From Absicoccus porci (GTDB lineage Bacteria; Bacillota_I; Bacilli_A; Erysipelotrichales; Erysipelotrichaceae): 64,000 bases of DNA. This document shows positions 27,671 to 36,943 of the stretch, piece by piece. The notes under the pieces are model-generated. The model saw nothing but the letters and a program-made list of their open reading frames with translations. It was not told where the DNA came from and did not search any database. The position numbers were made by a program, and so were the translations under genes. The stretch's first letter is position 1, and the number at the start of each line of letters is the position of its first letter. Location of the stretch: contig NZ_RJQC01000002.1 in NCBI RefSeq assembly GCF_003725415.1, positions 530,439 to 594,438 on the forward strand, given 5' to 3'.

Positions 27671-28673
27671 AAGGACCTCTTTCTAAGCGAGAACGAATTT
27701 GATCAAAGGATAAATCTTCTAAGATATAGGATCCGGCTGACTTCACTTTCACAACAGTCACCGAATTCCGATTGCTTTTTTTATCATGGGCAATATAATG
27801 CATCAATTGATCAATGGAATAATCGGGAACTTTAGGCAGATCCAAACGATCATAGATCTTTAATACGCGATCCTTTAGCGCTTTATCTTCAATAAAGAAC
27901 AACATGCCCATAGCTACACATTCACCATGCAGATAGGTATCCAAACCATAGGCACTTTCAATGGCATGACCAATCGTATGACCGAAGTTTAAGATCTTGC
28001 GTAATCCTGCTTCTTTTTCATCAGCTTCCACTACTTTTCGTTTCACATCAATGGAACGGGTAATGATCTGAGGGAGATCTAGCGTCTCTTTTTCAAACAA
28101 ATCCACTAAAACGGGATCTTGGATCAAACCCGTTTTTAAGGCTTCCACTAAACCATTATTGACTTGTCGAGAAGATAATGTTGTCAACACATCGGGATCG
28201 ATGATGACGGCTTTCGGTTGCCAAAAAGCACCGACAATATTTTTATACGATCCCATATCAATGGCAACTTTTCCACCAACACTAGAATCCACTTGGGATA
28301 AGACCGTGGTTGGAATATTATAGAAATCAATACCACGCATGTAGCTTGCGGCAACAAAACCGGATAAATCACCGGTTACACCGCCACCAATCGCAATGAT
28401 GGCATCTTTTCTTGTCATTTCTTGATCAGCCAGTTGTTCCAACAAGGCTTCAAATTGTGTAAAACATTTGGATCCTTCACCAGCTGGAAATCGTAAAACA
28501 AACGCATTTTCACATTGATCCGCAACGATATTTACCCATTGATCAGGGACTTTGTCATCGGCAATGATGGCAATTTTTCGATGCGTATCGATGGTATCTT
28601 GTATATGATGGATTGCCCCTTCTTCAATGGTAATGGGGTAAGAATTTTCACCTAAATGGACTATCATCTGCAT
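27660..28673 (-). CDS. aroB: 3-dehydroquinate synthase
   Basis: AroB cyclises DAHP to 3-dehydroquinate with bound NAD and a divalent metal. The 337-residue protein shows IGGGVTGDLSGFVAA, PTTVLSQVDSSVGGK and the metal-ligand LNFGHTIGHAIE. AGGAGGA lies 10 bases before the ATG at 28673. It is the first gene of the minus-strand aromatic operon. An extended -10 (TGc-TATGAT, minus strand, 28702-28697) lies upstream. DAHP synthase, aroD, aroE and aroK are not in the window. Confidence 0.95.
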   Translation of the reverse strand: MQMIVHLGENSYPITIEEGAIHHIQDTIDTHRKIAIIADDKVPDQWVNIVADQCENAFVLRFPAGEGSKCFTQFEALLEQLADQEMTRKDAIIAIGGGVTGDLSGFVAASYMRGIDFYNIPTTVLSQVDSSVGGKVAIDMGSYKNIVGAFWQPKAVIIDPDVLTTLSSRQVNNGLVEALKTGLIQDPVLVDLFEKETLDLPQIITRSIDVKRKVVEADEKEAGLRKILNFGHTIGHAIESAYGLDTYLHGECVAMGMLFFIEDKALKDRVLKIYDRLDLPKVPDYSIDQLMHYIAHDKKSNRNSVTVVKVKSAGSYILEDLSFDQIRSRLERGPYEE

Positions 28674-28743
28674 AAAGTTCCATCCTCCTGTGTATCATCA
28701 TAGCACGAAAGAAACAAATTTTCAGAAAACGGAATGAAAATTA

Positions 28744-28752
28744 TGATATGAT
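28744..28752 (+). promoter_or_regulatory. Extended -10 promoter of pheA with almost no leader
   Basis: TGa-TATGAT (28744-28752) ends 9 bases before the ATG at 28762. The bases between (GGTACCGGT) contain no Shine-Dalgarno sequence, so the leader would be only two or three bases. Confidence 0.5.
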
Positions 28753-28761
28753 GGTACCGGT

Positions 28762-29856
28762 ATGAATCAATTAGAAGAAGCAAGAAAAGAAATCGATGCG
28801 GTCGATCGTGAAATGGCAAACCTCTATACACGTCGTTTAGATGCAGTCACAAAAGTTCTTCAATATAAAAAAGAACATGGTCTACCTATACTGGATGCCA
28901 AACGCGAAGGGCAAGTCATTGAAAAAAATGTCGGTCAAATCGAGAATCCCAACTATAAAAGACCGTATCGTGATTTTGTGAAAATGATGATGCGGAATTC
29001 ACGCGAATATCAACAAACCTTGTTGTCGAATGATGTGATTGCGTATTGTGGTGTGAAAGGCGCTTTCGGTCATTTAGCGACAGAACGCTTATTTCCCGGT
29101 AGTCCAACCATTCATTTCAAATCGTTTGATGAAGTGTTTCAAGCCGTGGTGAATCGAAAAGCCCATTATGGGGTCATTCCTTTTGAAAATAGTAACTCTG
29201 GTTTGGTGGGCGAAGTATTGGATGGATTACGCAAATATCCGGTGTATATCCAAAAAATGGCCGATCAACAAATTGAGCAATGTTTATTGGGAATGCCTGA
29301 AGCTACGTTAAAAGATATTGAATATGTGTATTCGAAAGACCAGGCATTGGCCCAATCAAAACGTTTTTTACAACAATTGAGTGTACAAACCATTGCCTAT
29401 CCAAATACCGCTATGGCTGCACAATATGTGGCCAATGAAAACGATATTCATAAAGCCGCTATCGGCGCGAAAGAAAATGCCGATTTATATGGCCTAAAGA
29501 TACTCGCGGAACATATTGAAGAAAATAGTCAAAATACGACGCGATTCTTAGTGATTGGTCTAGAACCAGCCAAAACAGGAAATCGTTTTAGTATTATTTT
29601 TGAAACCCAACATATTAGTGGATCTTTGGCAAAGATTATCGAGATTATTGCGAAACATCATTTGAATATGGACAGTATTCAATCGCGTCCACGCAAAAAT
29701 GAACCTTTTGAATATTTTTTCTATATTGAAATATTGGATGAAATGCTGGATTCCGACAATGTGAAAGAAGCATTGAGAGAAATCAAAGAGGTATGTGAGT
29801 CATTCAAAGTATTAGGAATGTATCCTGTAGAAGGAATTGAGGAGGAAAAGAAATGA
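28762..29856 (+). CDS. pheA: Bifunctional chorismate mutase/prephenate dehydratase
   Basis: This P-protein turns chorismate into prephenate and then phenylpyruvate. The 364-residue protein has an AroQ chorismate mutase domain (about 1-85), a prephenate dehydratase domain (from about 92, IAYCGVKGAFGHLA, with the NTTRF motif near 257-261) and a C-terminal ACT domain (about 272-355) with the ESRP-like motif IQSRPRK for phenylalanine feedback. Its mutase also supplies prephenate for TyrA. It is divergent from aroB and overlaps the next gene by four bases (ATGA). Confidence 0.95.
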   Translation: MNQLEEARKEIDAVDREMANLYTRRLDAVTKVLQYKKEHGLPILDAKREGQVIEKNVGQIENPNYKRPYRDFVKMMMRNSREYQQTLLSNDVIAYCGVKGAFGHLATERLFPGSPTIHFKSFDEVFQAVVNRKAHYGVIPFENSNSGLVGEVLDGLRKYPVYIQKMADQQIEQCLLGMPEATLKDIEYVYSKDQALAQSKRFLQQLSVQTIAYPNTAMAAQYVANENDIHKAAIGAKENADLYGLKILAEHIEENSQNTTRFLVIGLEPAKTGNRFSIIFETQHISGSLAKIIEIIAKHHLNMDSIQSRPRKNEPFEYFFYIEILDEMLDSDNVKEALREIKEVCESFKVLGMYPVEGIEEEKK

Positions 29857-31082
29857 GTTTTGTGAAAAAAAGTGTAAGTACCGAACCAATTGTCGATACG
29901 GTATTTGCAATTGTGAGAAAAGCGAAGGAAGATGTGGCCAAAAATGGGGCCGATGTCGTAACCGATGCAACGATTGGTTCATTATATGATGAACAAGGAC
30001 AATTGGTAGCATTGGATACATGTTTTTCATCATTAAAAGCCTTGGATAATCGTGTCTTAGCGAAATATGCATCGGCTTTTACGGGAAATCCCGATTTTTG
30101 TAAGGATGTCTACGATTGGGTATTGAATGGCAATAGTACATTACCTCATGAAGTTATTGCCACACCTGGTGGAACCGGTGCGGTGGATATGACCATTAGT
30201 GAATGCTTGGATGCAGGACAGACTGTCATTTTGCCAGAAATTGCTTGGGGATCGTATAAGTTGATGGCTGGTATGAATAGTTTGAATGTGGAAAACTATG
30301 CCTTGTTTGATGGTGATGCCTTCAACATCAAAGATCTAGAACGAGCTTGTAAAGCAGTTATGGCAAAACAAGACAAGTTGGTCATTGTGATCAATGATCC
30401 ATGTCAAAATCCAACTGGCTATTCAATGACGATCGATGAATGGAAACAAGTTGTGGCTTTATTGAATACATGTGCGAAAACCCATGAAGTCGTATTATTG
30501 AATGATATTGCGTATATTGATTTTGCGTATGGACAAGAAAAATCAAAAGAATACTTCAAAGTCTTTGATGATATCGATGAAAATGTAGCCGTAGTCGTAT
30601 CTTTCTCCTTATCAAAATCGATGACGGCTTATGGTATGCGTTGTGGAGCTGCCATCGTCATGACAAAGAATGAAGATAACTTACGAGATATGAAGAATGT
30701 CTTTGAGAAAGATGCTCGTGCCACTTGGTCCAATATCAACAATGGTGCGATGGCTATGTTTGTGGATGTATTAGAAAACCATAAAGAAGAATACAATGCA
30801 GAGCGTAGAAAATACGTGGCTTTATTGAAAGAAAGAAGCGATATCTTTATTCAAGAAGCCGCTGAAGTTGGCTTGAAACATTATCCATATCGCGAAGGTT
30901 TCTTTGTGACTTTATCGATGGACAATGATGTGCGTGATGCATTCCATGAAGCATTGATGAAAAATCATATTTATACAGTAAAAGTCAATAAGGGTATTCG
31001 TGTGGCTGTTTGTTCTTTGTCGGTTGCCAAGACAAAGGGTCTAGCCAAAAAGATGAAGGATATCTTAGATCAAGTTGCGTAA
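29853..31082 (+). CDS. Class I/II aminotransferase, probably aromatic
   Basis: The 409-residue PLP enzyme of the aspartate aminotransferase fold has the conserved DPCQNPTGYS segment (PLP-phosphate/substrate pocket), and SLSKSMTAYGMRCG with the PLP lysine at about 255. GAGGAGG precedes the ATG, which overlaps the pheA stop (ATGA). That coupling, and the neighbouring tyrA, suggest it transaminates phenylpyruvate and 4-hydroxyphenylpyruvate. The sequence alone does not exclude an aspartate or broad-range enzyme. Confidence 0.85.
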   Translation: MSFVKKSVSTEPIVDTVFAIVRKAKEDVAKNGADVVTDATIGSLYDEQGQLVALDTCFSSLKALDNRVLAKYASAFTGNPDFCKDVYDWVLNGNSTLPHEVIATPGGTGAVDMTISECLDAGQTVILPEIAWGSYKLMAGMNSLNVENYALFDGDAFNIKDLERACKAVMAKQDKLVIVINDPCQNPTGYSMTIDEWKQVVALLNTCAKTHEVVLLNDIAYIDFAYGQEKSKEYFKVFDDIDENVAVVVSFSLSKSMTAYGMRCGAAIVMTKNEDNLRDMKNVFEKDARATWSNINNGAMAMFVDVLENHKEEYNAERRKYVALLKERSDIFIQEAAEVGLKHYPYREGFFVTLSMDNDVRDAFHEALMKNHIYTVKVNKGIRVAVCSLSVAKTKGLAKKMKDILDQVA

Positions 31083-31105
31083 GCCTCAGAATGAGGCTTT
31101 TTTTT
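31081..31105 (+). terminator. Terminator after pheA-aminotransferase
   Basis: AAGCCTCA and TGAGGCTT pair around GAA, followed by a T run. The 5' arm starts in the stop codon. Confidence 0.88.
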
Positions 31106-31152
31106 ATGTAAAAAATTGAATACGCTTACAGTAAATTTTTGAAAAATATTTA

Positions 31153-31180
31153 TTGACTTTACATTTTTTCGTACTATACT
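31153..31180 (+). promoter_or_regulatory. Promoter of the T-box/cstA unit
   Basis: TTGACT at 31153-31158 and TATACT at 31175-31180 are 16 bases apart. Transcription would start near 31187. Confidence 0.7.
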
Positions 31181-31186
31181 AGCAAA

Positions 31187-31453
31187 TGTACATAGAAATA
31201 AAAAGACTTCGAACAAGACAAGATCAATTAGAAAGTCCCTTACTAGAGAGCGTCATGTTGGTGGAAATGATGCAGGCAACCTTTAAGTGATTATCCCTTG
31301 CGAGTTGATTTCTTGAATCAAGTAAAGAAATCCGCGGATTCGGCGTTAATGAAAAAGACATTGTTGGATGTCAAAGAGATGTAATTTTTTTACATAAACT
31401 GAGTGGTACCGCGGAAACAGCTTTTCGTCTTAGTAAGATGAAGAGCTTTTTTA
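31187..31453 (+). promoter_or_regulatory. T-box leader controlling cstA
   Basis: The leader has the T-box features in order. Stem I begins around ATCAATT (pairs with AGTTGAT) and includes the AGAGAG motif. A hairpin GATTTCTT...AAGAAATC follows. The T-box core GTGGTACCGCGG lies at about 31403-31414, and a 13-base-pair terminator stem from AGCTTTTCGTCTT runs into Ts at 31453. Uncharged tRNA pairing with the core would favour readthrough. The specifier lies in GTGATTATCCC; UAU (Tyr) or AUU (Ile) are both possible and I cannot decide. Tyr would fit the aromatic genes upstream. Confidence 0.88.
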
Positions 31454-31484
31454 TTTGTATGTACAGAGGAGGAGAGATTGTATT

Positions 31485-33215
31485 ATGAATGGTTTAGTTT
31501 TGTTAGGATTGGTCGCTGTATTATTTGTATGCGCCTATCTATTCTATGGAAGGTATTTAGTTAAGACTTGGGGAATCGACCCCAATGCGAAGACGCCAGC
31601 TCAAGAATTTGAAGATGGTGTAGATTATGTACCTAGTAATAAATGGCGTGTATTCGCCCATCAATTTTCATCGATTGCCGGTGCCGGTCCAGTAACTGGT
31701 CCTGTTATGGCTTTGATGTTTGGATGGTTACCGGCTGTATTATGGATCGTTGTTGGTGGTATCTTCTTTGGTGCCGTTCATGATTTCGGTGCTTTGTATG
31801 CATCCGTTAAATCAAAAGGTAAATCCATGGGACAGATCGTTGAACAATACATTGGTAAAACCGGAAAACGTTTGTTCTTCTTGTTCTGCTGGTTGTTCTG
31901 CATGATCATCATTGCTGCATTTGCCGATATGGTTTCTGGTACATTCAATGGTTTCTCAACAACCGGTGCTCGTTTGACACCAAATGGTTCCGCTGCTTCG
32001 ATTTCTATTTTCTATGTTGTTGGCGCTATCTTATTTGGATGGGTCGTACGTAAAGCCAAATTAAATGGTTGGAAACAAGTTGTATTAGGCGTTGTCTTTG
32101 TATTAGCTATGTTGGCTTTAGGAATTGCTTTCCCAGTATTCTTCAGTAAACAAGTTTGGACATATTTAGTATTTGCCTATATCTTCTTTGCCGCTATTTC
32201 ACCAATTGCCTTTATGAAACAACCTCGTGATTACTTAACTACATTCTTGTTTGTTGGTATGATCATTGCGGCTGTATTTGGTGTTGTCGTTTCCAATCCA
32301 ACGATCACAGCACCAGCTGTTACAAGTTGGCAACCTGTCAAAGGTACGTATTTATTCCCAACTTTGTTTGTCACGATCGCTTGTGGTGCTGTCAGTGGTT
32401 TCCACTCTTTGGTTTCTAGTGAAACAAGTTCAAAACAAATCGCAAATGAAAAAGATATGTTACAAGTTGGATATGGTGCTATGTTACTAGAATCCATGTT
32501 AGCTGTATTAGTTATCGTAGTTGTTGGTTCTTTACCAAGTTTAGCTAGCAATGGTGTATTAAATAAACAATTAGCGAGTCTTGCATTGGCTGATGGTGCT
32601 ACACCATTCACAAAATTTGCTGCTGGTGTTACTGGTTTAGTTGATCAATTAGGATTACCTCAATCCGTTGGATTGTGTGTCATGACTATGTTCGTATCGG
32701 CTTTGGCCTTAACGACATTGGATGCTGTATCTCGTATCGCTCGTATGTCTTTACAAGAATTGGTTGAAGACAACAAATCATTACAATGGTTAACCAATAA
32801 ATATGTAGCTACAGCTATCTCTTTGTTCGGTGGTTATTTGTTAGGTTTAGGTGGATATCAAAATATCTGGCCACTATTCGGTGCTACCAACCAATTGTTA
32901 GCTGCGATGACCTTGATCACATTAGCTGTATTCTTAAAGGTTACCGGACGTAAAGGTGCTATGTTATATGTACCAATGGTATTTATGTTTGTTGTTACCG
33001 TTTCTTCATTATGCTTAAGTATCTACAACATCGTAATGAAGTTATTTGTTACCGGTGGATTTGTATTCATGACCGATGGTTTACAATTGATCTTCGCTAT
33101 CTTATTGTTAGCTCTTGGATGTATGGTTGCATTCAAGTCTGGTAAGAAATTGGTTGAACCACAAAGTCATAGTGGATCCAGCAAGATGGCTTTCGAAGCT
33201 CGCAACAAAGACTAA
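31485..33215 (+). CDS. cstA: CstA-family transporter (carbon starvation protein A)
   Basis: CstA-type proteins are large polytopic permeases, reported to move peptides or pyruvate. The 576-residue protein has the family's N-terminal features (FYGRYLVKTWGID, SIAGAGPVTGPVMA, GAVHDFGALY) and many membrane helices. The start at 31485 follows AGAGGAGGAGA; an upstream in-frame TTG would place the ribosome site inside the gene. Regulation by a T-box means expression follows the charging of one tRNA, so the physiological substrate probably supplies that amino acid, perhaps as a peptide. Confidence 0.92.
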   Translation: MNGLVLLGLVAVLFVCAYLFYGRYLVKTWGIDPNAKTPAQEFEDGVDYVPSNKWRVFAHQFSSIAGAGPVTGPVMALMFGWLPAVLWIVVGGIFFGAVHDFGALYASVKSKGKSMGQIVEQYIGKTGKRLFFLFCWLFCMIIIAAFADMVSGTFNGFSTTGARLTPNGSAASISIFYVVGAILFGWVVRKAKLNGWKQVVLGVVFVLAMLALGIAFPVFFSKQVWTYLVFAYIFFAAISPIAFMKQPRDYLTTFLFVGMIIAAVFGVVVSNPTITAPAVTSWQPVKGTYLFPTLFVTIACGAVSGFHSLVSSETSSKQIANEKDMLQVGYGAMLLESMLAVLVIVVVGSLPSLASNGVLNKQLASLALADGATPFTKFAAGVTGLVDQLGLPQSVGLCVMTMFVSALALTTLDAVSRIARMSLQELVEDNKSLQWLTNKYVATAISLFGGYLLGLGGYQNIWPLFGATNQLLAAMTLITLAVFLKVTGRKGAMLYVPMVFMFVVTVSSLCLSIYNIVMKLFVTGGFVFMTDGLQLIFAILLLALGCMVAFKSGKKLVEPQSHSGSSKMAFEARNKD

Positions 33216-33223
33216 TGGATAAG

Positions 33224-33253
33224 ACAGTGTATCGAAAGATATGCTGTTTTTTT
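33224..33253 (+). terminator. Terminator after cstA
   Basis: ACAGTGTATC and GATATGCTGT (two G-U pairs) surround a GAAA loop and are followed by seven Ts. Confidence 0.8.
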
Positions 33254-33312
33254 ATGCTTGCTAAAAATATCACAAGCTTTATATAATGAAATAAAGAAAG
33301 AGTGGTATTTTT

Positions 33313-34410
33313 ATGACAAAAGTTCTAATTGCCCCAAGCAAGTACGTTCAAGGTCCGGGTGAAATGAATCATTTAGGTACCTATGCCAGTCAATCCGGAA
33401 CCAAAGCCCTTATTATAATAAGTCAGGGTGGTTATAAGCGCTCGGGTGCACAAATTGAAGCTAGTTTCAAAGATCAAGATTGCGATTATGTATTTGATTA
33501 TTTCCATGGAGAATGTTGCATGTCAGAAATCAATCGATTAAAAGATATTCTCCAAGACAATCAATGTGATCTTGTCATTGGCATTGGTGGTGGTAAGATC
33601 TTTGATACCGCCAAAGCCGTTGCTTATTATGCGAAAACACCCGTATTTATCGTGCCAACAATTGCTTCCACGGATGCACCTTGTTCTGGCTTATCGGTTA
33701 TTTATAATGAAGAAGGCGTATTCCAAGAGTATTTATTTTTACCATCCAATCCAAATCTGGTCATGATGGATACTGAAATCATTGCCAAATCGCCCGTACG
33801 ATTAACCGTTTCTGGTATTGGCGATGCACTAGCTACCTATTATGAAGCTAGAGCCTGCCAACGCAGTGATGCGATTTCTTGTGCAGGTGGAAAAACAACT
33901 CTTGCGGCAATGGCTATTGCTAAATTATGTCGAGATACGTTGTTAGCGGAAGGTGTTAAAGCGAAAATCGCCTTAGAAGCGGGTGTTTGTACACCATCGG
34001 TAGAAAAGATCATTGAAGCGAATACCTTGCTTTCGGGTATTGGCTTTGAAAGCGCAGGTCTTGCAGGAGCCCATGCCATTCATAATGGGTTAACCTGTTT
34101 ACCAGAGTGTCATGCCATGTATCATGGAGAAAAGGTAGCATTTGGAACATTGGTTCAGTTGGTTTTGGAAGATGCACCAAAAGAAGAATTGGATGTTCTG
34201 GTACCTTTCTGTATTGAAGTGGGATTGCCAGTGACCATGGAACAATTGGGTGTCAAAGAATTGACGAATCAAAAGTGTATGGATGTAGCGACATTGGCTT
34301 GTGCCGAAAAGGATACGTTGCACAATATGCCATTTGAAGTCAATTCAACGATGGTGGCCCATGCCATCAAAGCCGCCGATGCTTTAGGTCATTATTATTT
34401 AAACAAATAA
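33313..34410 (+). CDS. gldA: Glycerol dehydrogenase
   Basis: GldA is a zinc- and NAD-dependent enzyme interconverting glycerol and dihydroxyacetone. The 365-residue iron/zinc alcohol dehydrogenase family protein has the GIGGGKIFDTAK nucleotide motif, PTIASTDAPCS, the GIGDALATY metal-ligand aspartate, and the histidines in AHAIHNGL and YHGEKVAFG. It is a single-gene unit. Related 1,2-diol or hydroxyacetone dehydrogenases are hard to tell apart from sequence. The glycerol dehydratase-like radical enzyme is 17 kb away, so a link is only possible, not shown. Confidence 0.9.
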   Translation: MTKVLIAPSKYVQGPGEMNHLGTYASQSGTKALIIISQGGYKRSGAQIEASFKDQDCDYVFDYFHGECCMSEINRLKDILQDNQCDLVIGIGGGKIFDTAKAVAYYAKTPVFIVPTIASTDAPCSGLSVIYNEEGVFQEYLFLPSNPNLVMMDTEIIAKSPVRLTVSGIGDALATYYEARACQRSDAISCAGGKTTLAAMAIAKLCRDTLLAEGVKAKIALEAGVCTPSVEKIIEANTLLSGIGFESAGLAGAHAIHNGLTCLPECHAMYHGEKVAFGTLVQLVLEDAPKEELDVLVPFCIEVGLPVTMEQLGVKELTNQKCMDVATLACAEKDTLHNMPFEVNSTMVAHAIKAADALGHYYLNK

Positions 34411-34433
34411 AAACAGCACTTATTGCAGTGCTG
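34407..34433 (-). terminator. Terminator of the minus-strand 200-residue gene
   Basis: CAGCACT and AGTGCTG pair around a six-base loop. On the minus strand a TTTTTATTT tract follows, while the plus strand has no T run. The 5' arm lies in the end of the coding sequence. Confidence 0.7.
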
Positions 34434-35022
34434 CGATTTGAAGAAGTCCTTGTTCATCAATAAGGGCTTTTTTTAATACTTGCAGATCTTGTGCATGAAT
34501 GACATCGTATTCCGCACGATTTAAACAAATCATAACGGTTTGGAGAAGTTGTTTTTCTTTGACCCATTGGTCGGATGATCCAAAATATTCATCCGCTAAG
34601 CGATGGATGTTTTCATCTGTCAATGCGTTCCAATACGATTGGATCGTTGTAGTTGCAGGAATGGTCATGTTTGGTACTTGCAGTACATTTTTAAAGATAG
34701 GAAAATGATATTCTCGTTCCATGACTAAGACAGCTTTGGCATAGTAAAGAGCAGCGGCTGATACATCGGCATTTTCATCGTCTTCGTAGAATTGTTCCAT
34801 ATCACTGGCTGCTTCGATATAATCTAAGACTTGGCCTGGTAATTCTTTATAGTCCTTTTCATCAATGTGCAAGTATTCATAAAAACTGATTTCTTCTTCT
34901 GGCTCTGTTTGTACTTTATCCATCATATCTTGAGCCATCGAGTTTAGATTTTCTTTTTGTTCATCGCTTAAATTATTCATCATATTGGCGATGCTTGAAA
35001 AATCAATATCACTAAATTTCAT
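34420..35022 (-). CDS. Uncharacterised acidic cytoplasmic protein
   Basis: The 200-residue product has no signal peptide or membrane segment and is strongly acidic in its first half (EPEEEISFYEYLHIDEKDY, QFYEDDENADVS). It is probably all-helical. I do not recognise a named family. A possible ribosome site AAAGGAT precedes the ATG. It stands alone, convergent with gldA and divergent from a decayed LURP-one-related gene. The intact frame and ribosome site support it being a real gene. Confidence 0.7.
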   Translation of the reverse strand: MKFSDIDFSSIANMMNNLSDEQKENLNSMAQDMMDKVQTEPEEEISFYEYLHIDEKDYKELPGQVLDYIEAASDMEQFYEDDENADVSAAALYYAKAVLVMEREYHFPIFKNVLQVPNMTIPATTTIQSYWNALTDENIHRLADEYFGSSDQWVKEKQLLQTVMICLNRAEYDVIHAQDLQVLKKALIDEQGLLQIAALQ

Positions 35023-35085
35023 ATCATCGAATCCTTTCGTTTGGTTATTATAACATAAAGAAAAAAATAGAAAGTAGGAAAGTAC

Positions 35086-35530
35086 ATGAAATATTATATA
35101 AAAGAAAAACTTTTATCCTTGCATAAACGTTTGTATGTCTATGATACAGAAAAACAAGTCTATGAGATATCCAGTAAGGTCGTATCCTTTGGTGATAAGA
35201 CCACATTATGAGATGAATGGGCAAAAACATGCGTATATTGAACAGCGTATGCTTTATTTATATTTATCTAGAAGATCAAATGATTTGTTCGATTGCACGA
35301 AAATTTCAACTTTTTAAAAAGTCGTATGAACTGATAAATGGTTATTCGGTAGATGGGAATATCTTCAGTTTGCATTTCACGGCTGTGGATCCAAATGGCC
35401 CATCAAAAGAAAGGCAATCTCGATTGCGGAACAGTATGAAATTGAAATCTTTGAGAAGAAACAAGAACTACTTGCACTTGCCATTTTGATTGCGATGGCA
35501 GATGATGTCATTCAAGCAGTCGCTAATAAA
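35086..35530 (+). pseudogene. Decayed LURP-one-related (YxjI-like) gene
   Basis: A good ribosome site (TAGGAAAG) and ATG at 35086 open a frame reading KYYIKEKLLSLHKRLYVYD, with a SSKVVSFGDK stretch, that stops at 35209-35211. The same protein continues in a second frame (YEMNGQKHAYIEQRML, about 35210-35260). It then runs in a third (EDQMICSIARKFQLFKKSYEL, about 35265-35390), then another frame (ISIAEQYEIEIFEKKQELLALAILIAMADDV, to about 35530). Joined, these give the beta-barrel repeat pattern and C-terminal helix of the LURP-one-related/Tubby-like family (about 150 residues). At least three frameshifts make it a pseudogene, or several sequencing errors. Confidence 0.8.
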
Positions 35531-35557
35531 AAAAGATCGATAGTCAAACTATCGATC
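35528..35557 (-). terminator. Terminator of the alanine/glycine symporter gene
   Basis: GATCGATAGT and ACTATCGATC (minus strand) pair around TTG and run into TTTTTTT. It lies at the 3' end of the coding sequence and also borders the LURP-one-related pseudogene. Confidence 0.8.
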
Positions 35558-36935
35558 AAGCGGATTCTTCCGCTAATTCATCCACTGTAACGTGTTGTTT
35601 TTCTGGTGCTTTGAAGTAATTCATCGTTTCTTCATAGACCACTTTACGTAAGCCAATTAGACCAATCAAGTTTGGAATAGCCATCAAACCATTGACGATA
35701 TCGGCTAAGATAAAAATGAAATCCAATGTCATGAAAGGACCAATCGCAATAAATACGATATAAATGATTTTATAAACTTTAACAGCTTTCAAGCCTTTTA
35801 GATAGTACATACAACGTTCGCCATAGTAGTTCCAACCAATGATCGTTGTAAAGGCAAAGAAAACCAAACCAATATTAACGATATATTTACCAACATAAGG
35901 AATAAATAATCCATTTTGGAAGGCATAAGTTGTCATGGCAGCTCCTTCTAGACCAGTTGTATTCGCATTCATGATCAAGATGGCAAGACCTGTCATTGTA
36001 CATACGATGATCGTATCAATAAAAGTACCTGTCATGGAGATCAAGCCTTGTTCTACATGCGATTCTGTCTTAGCAGCTGCTGCGGCAATAGGAGCCGAAC
36101 CCAAACCACTTTCATTGGAGAAAATACCACGGGCAATACCTTTTTGCATCGCAATACCAATACCACCACCAACAACGCTAGATGGAACAAATGCCGTTTT
36201 AACAATCAAATAGAAAACACCAGGAATAGCAGATAAATGAGTGACTAAAATTAACACCACACCAGTGATGTAGAAGATACACATAAATGGAATGATTTTT
36301 TCAGCGACATGAGCAATTCGATGAATACCACCAATCGTAATGAACGCAACCAACAAGGTTAAGACGATTGCTGTTACATAATTAGGAATGTTAAAGCTTA
36401 ATGTCAAAGCATCGGAAATCGATTTAACTTGGGTGAAAGTACCGATACCTAAAAGGGCAACACCAACACCAAACAAGGCAAAGATCTTCGCTAATACTTT
36501 GGAGTGAAGACCATTTTGAATATAGTACATAGGCCCACCAGCAATTTGGCCATTTTCATCTTTGACACGATATTTATGTGCCAATAAGCATTCGGAATAT
36601 TTGGTGGCAATACCAAAGAAGGCGGATACCCACATCCAGAATAAAGCACCGGGTCCACCAGCGGCAATGGCTGTGGCTACACCAACGATATTTCCCGTAC
36701 CAATGGTTGAAGAAAGGGCGGTACACAAAGCTTGGAAACCGGATACATCCCCGTTTTCGTCATTTTCTTCACTGTCACCATGGAAAATATAGTGGAAAGC
36801 AAGTGGTAATTTCCGGAATTGTAAAAAACCAAGACGGAAGGTGAAATAAATTCCCGTTCCGAGAAGCAAGAGGATTAATGGTAGTCCCCAGATGGCACTA
36901 TCGATCGTAGTAAGTATGGCAGTCAGCTCAGACAT
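35556..36935 (-). CDS. Alanine/glycine:Na+ symporter (AGCS family)
   Basis: The 459-residue polytopic protein belongs to the AlsT/DagA/GlyP family, with the N-terminal LGFLQFRKLP, the FQALCTALSSTIGTGNIVGVATAIAAGGPGA-type core (residues about 60-90), and the NESGLGSAPIAAAAA stretch. It imports alanine or glycine with sodium. The start at 36935 follows AAGGAGGA. The leader is a tandem glycine riboswitch whose last hairpin can hide this ribosome site, so glycine is the likely substrate. Confidence 0.93.
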   Translation of the reverse strand: MSELTAILTTIDSAIWGLPLILLLLGTGIYFTFRLGFLQFRKLPLAFHYIFHGDSEENDENGDVSGFQALCTALSSTIGTGNIVGVATAIAAGGPGALFWMWVSAFFGIATKYSECLLAHKYRVKDENGQIAGGPMYYIQNGLHSKVLAKIFALFGVGVALLGIGTFTQVKSISDALTLSFNIPNYVTAIVLTLLVAFITIGGIHRIAHVAEKIIPFMCIFYITGVVLILVTHLSAIPGVFYLIVKTAFVPSSVVGGGIGIAMQKGIARGIFSNESGLGSAPIAAAAAKTESHVEQGLISMTGTFIDTIIVCTMTGLAILIMNANTTGLEGAAMTTYAFQNGLFIPYVGKYIVNIGLVFFAFTTIIGWNYYGERCMYYLKGLKAVKVYKIIYIVFIAIGPFMTLDFIFILADIVNGLMAIPNLIGLIGLRKVVYEETMNYFKAPEKQHVTVDELAEESA

Positions 36936-36943
36936 AAAAAAAT

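Noticed and set aside
33313..34410. gldA as partner of the glycyl radical enzyme in a glycerol pathway
   Set aside because: The genes are 17 kb apart in separate units, and 1,3-propanediol metabolism would need a different dehydrogenase (DhaT) and an activase.
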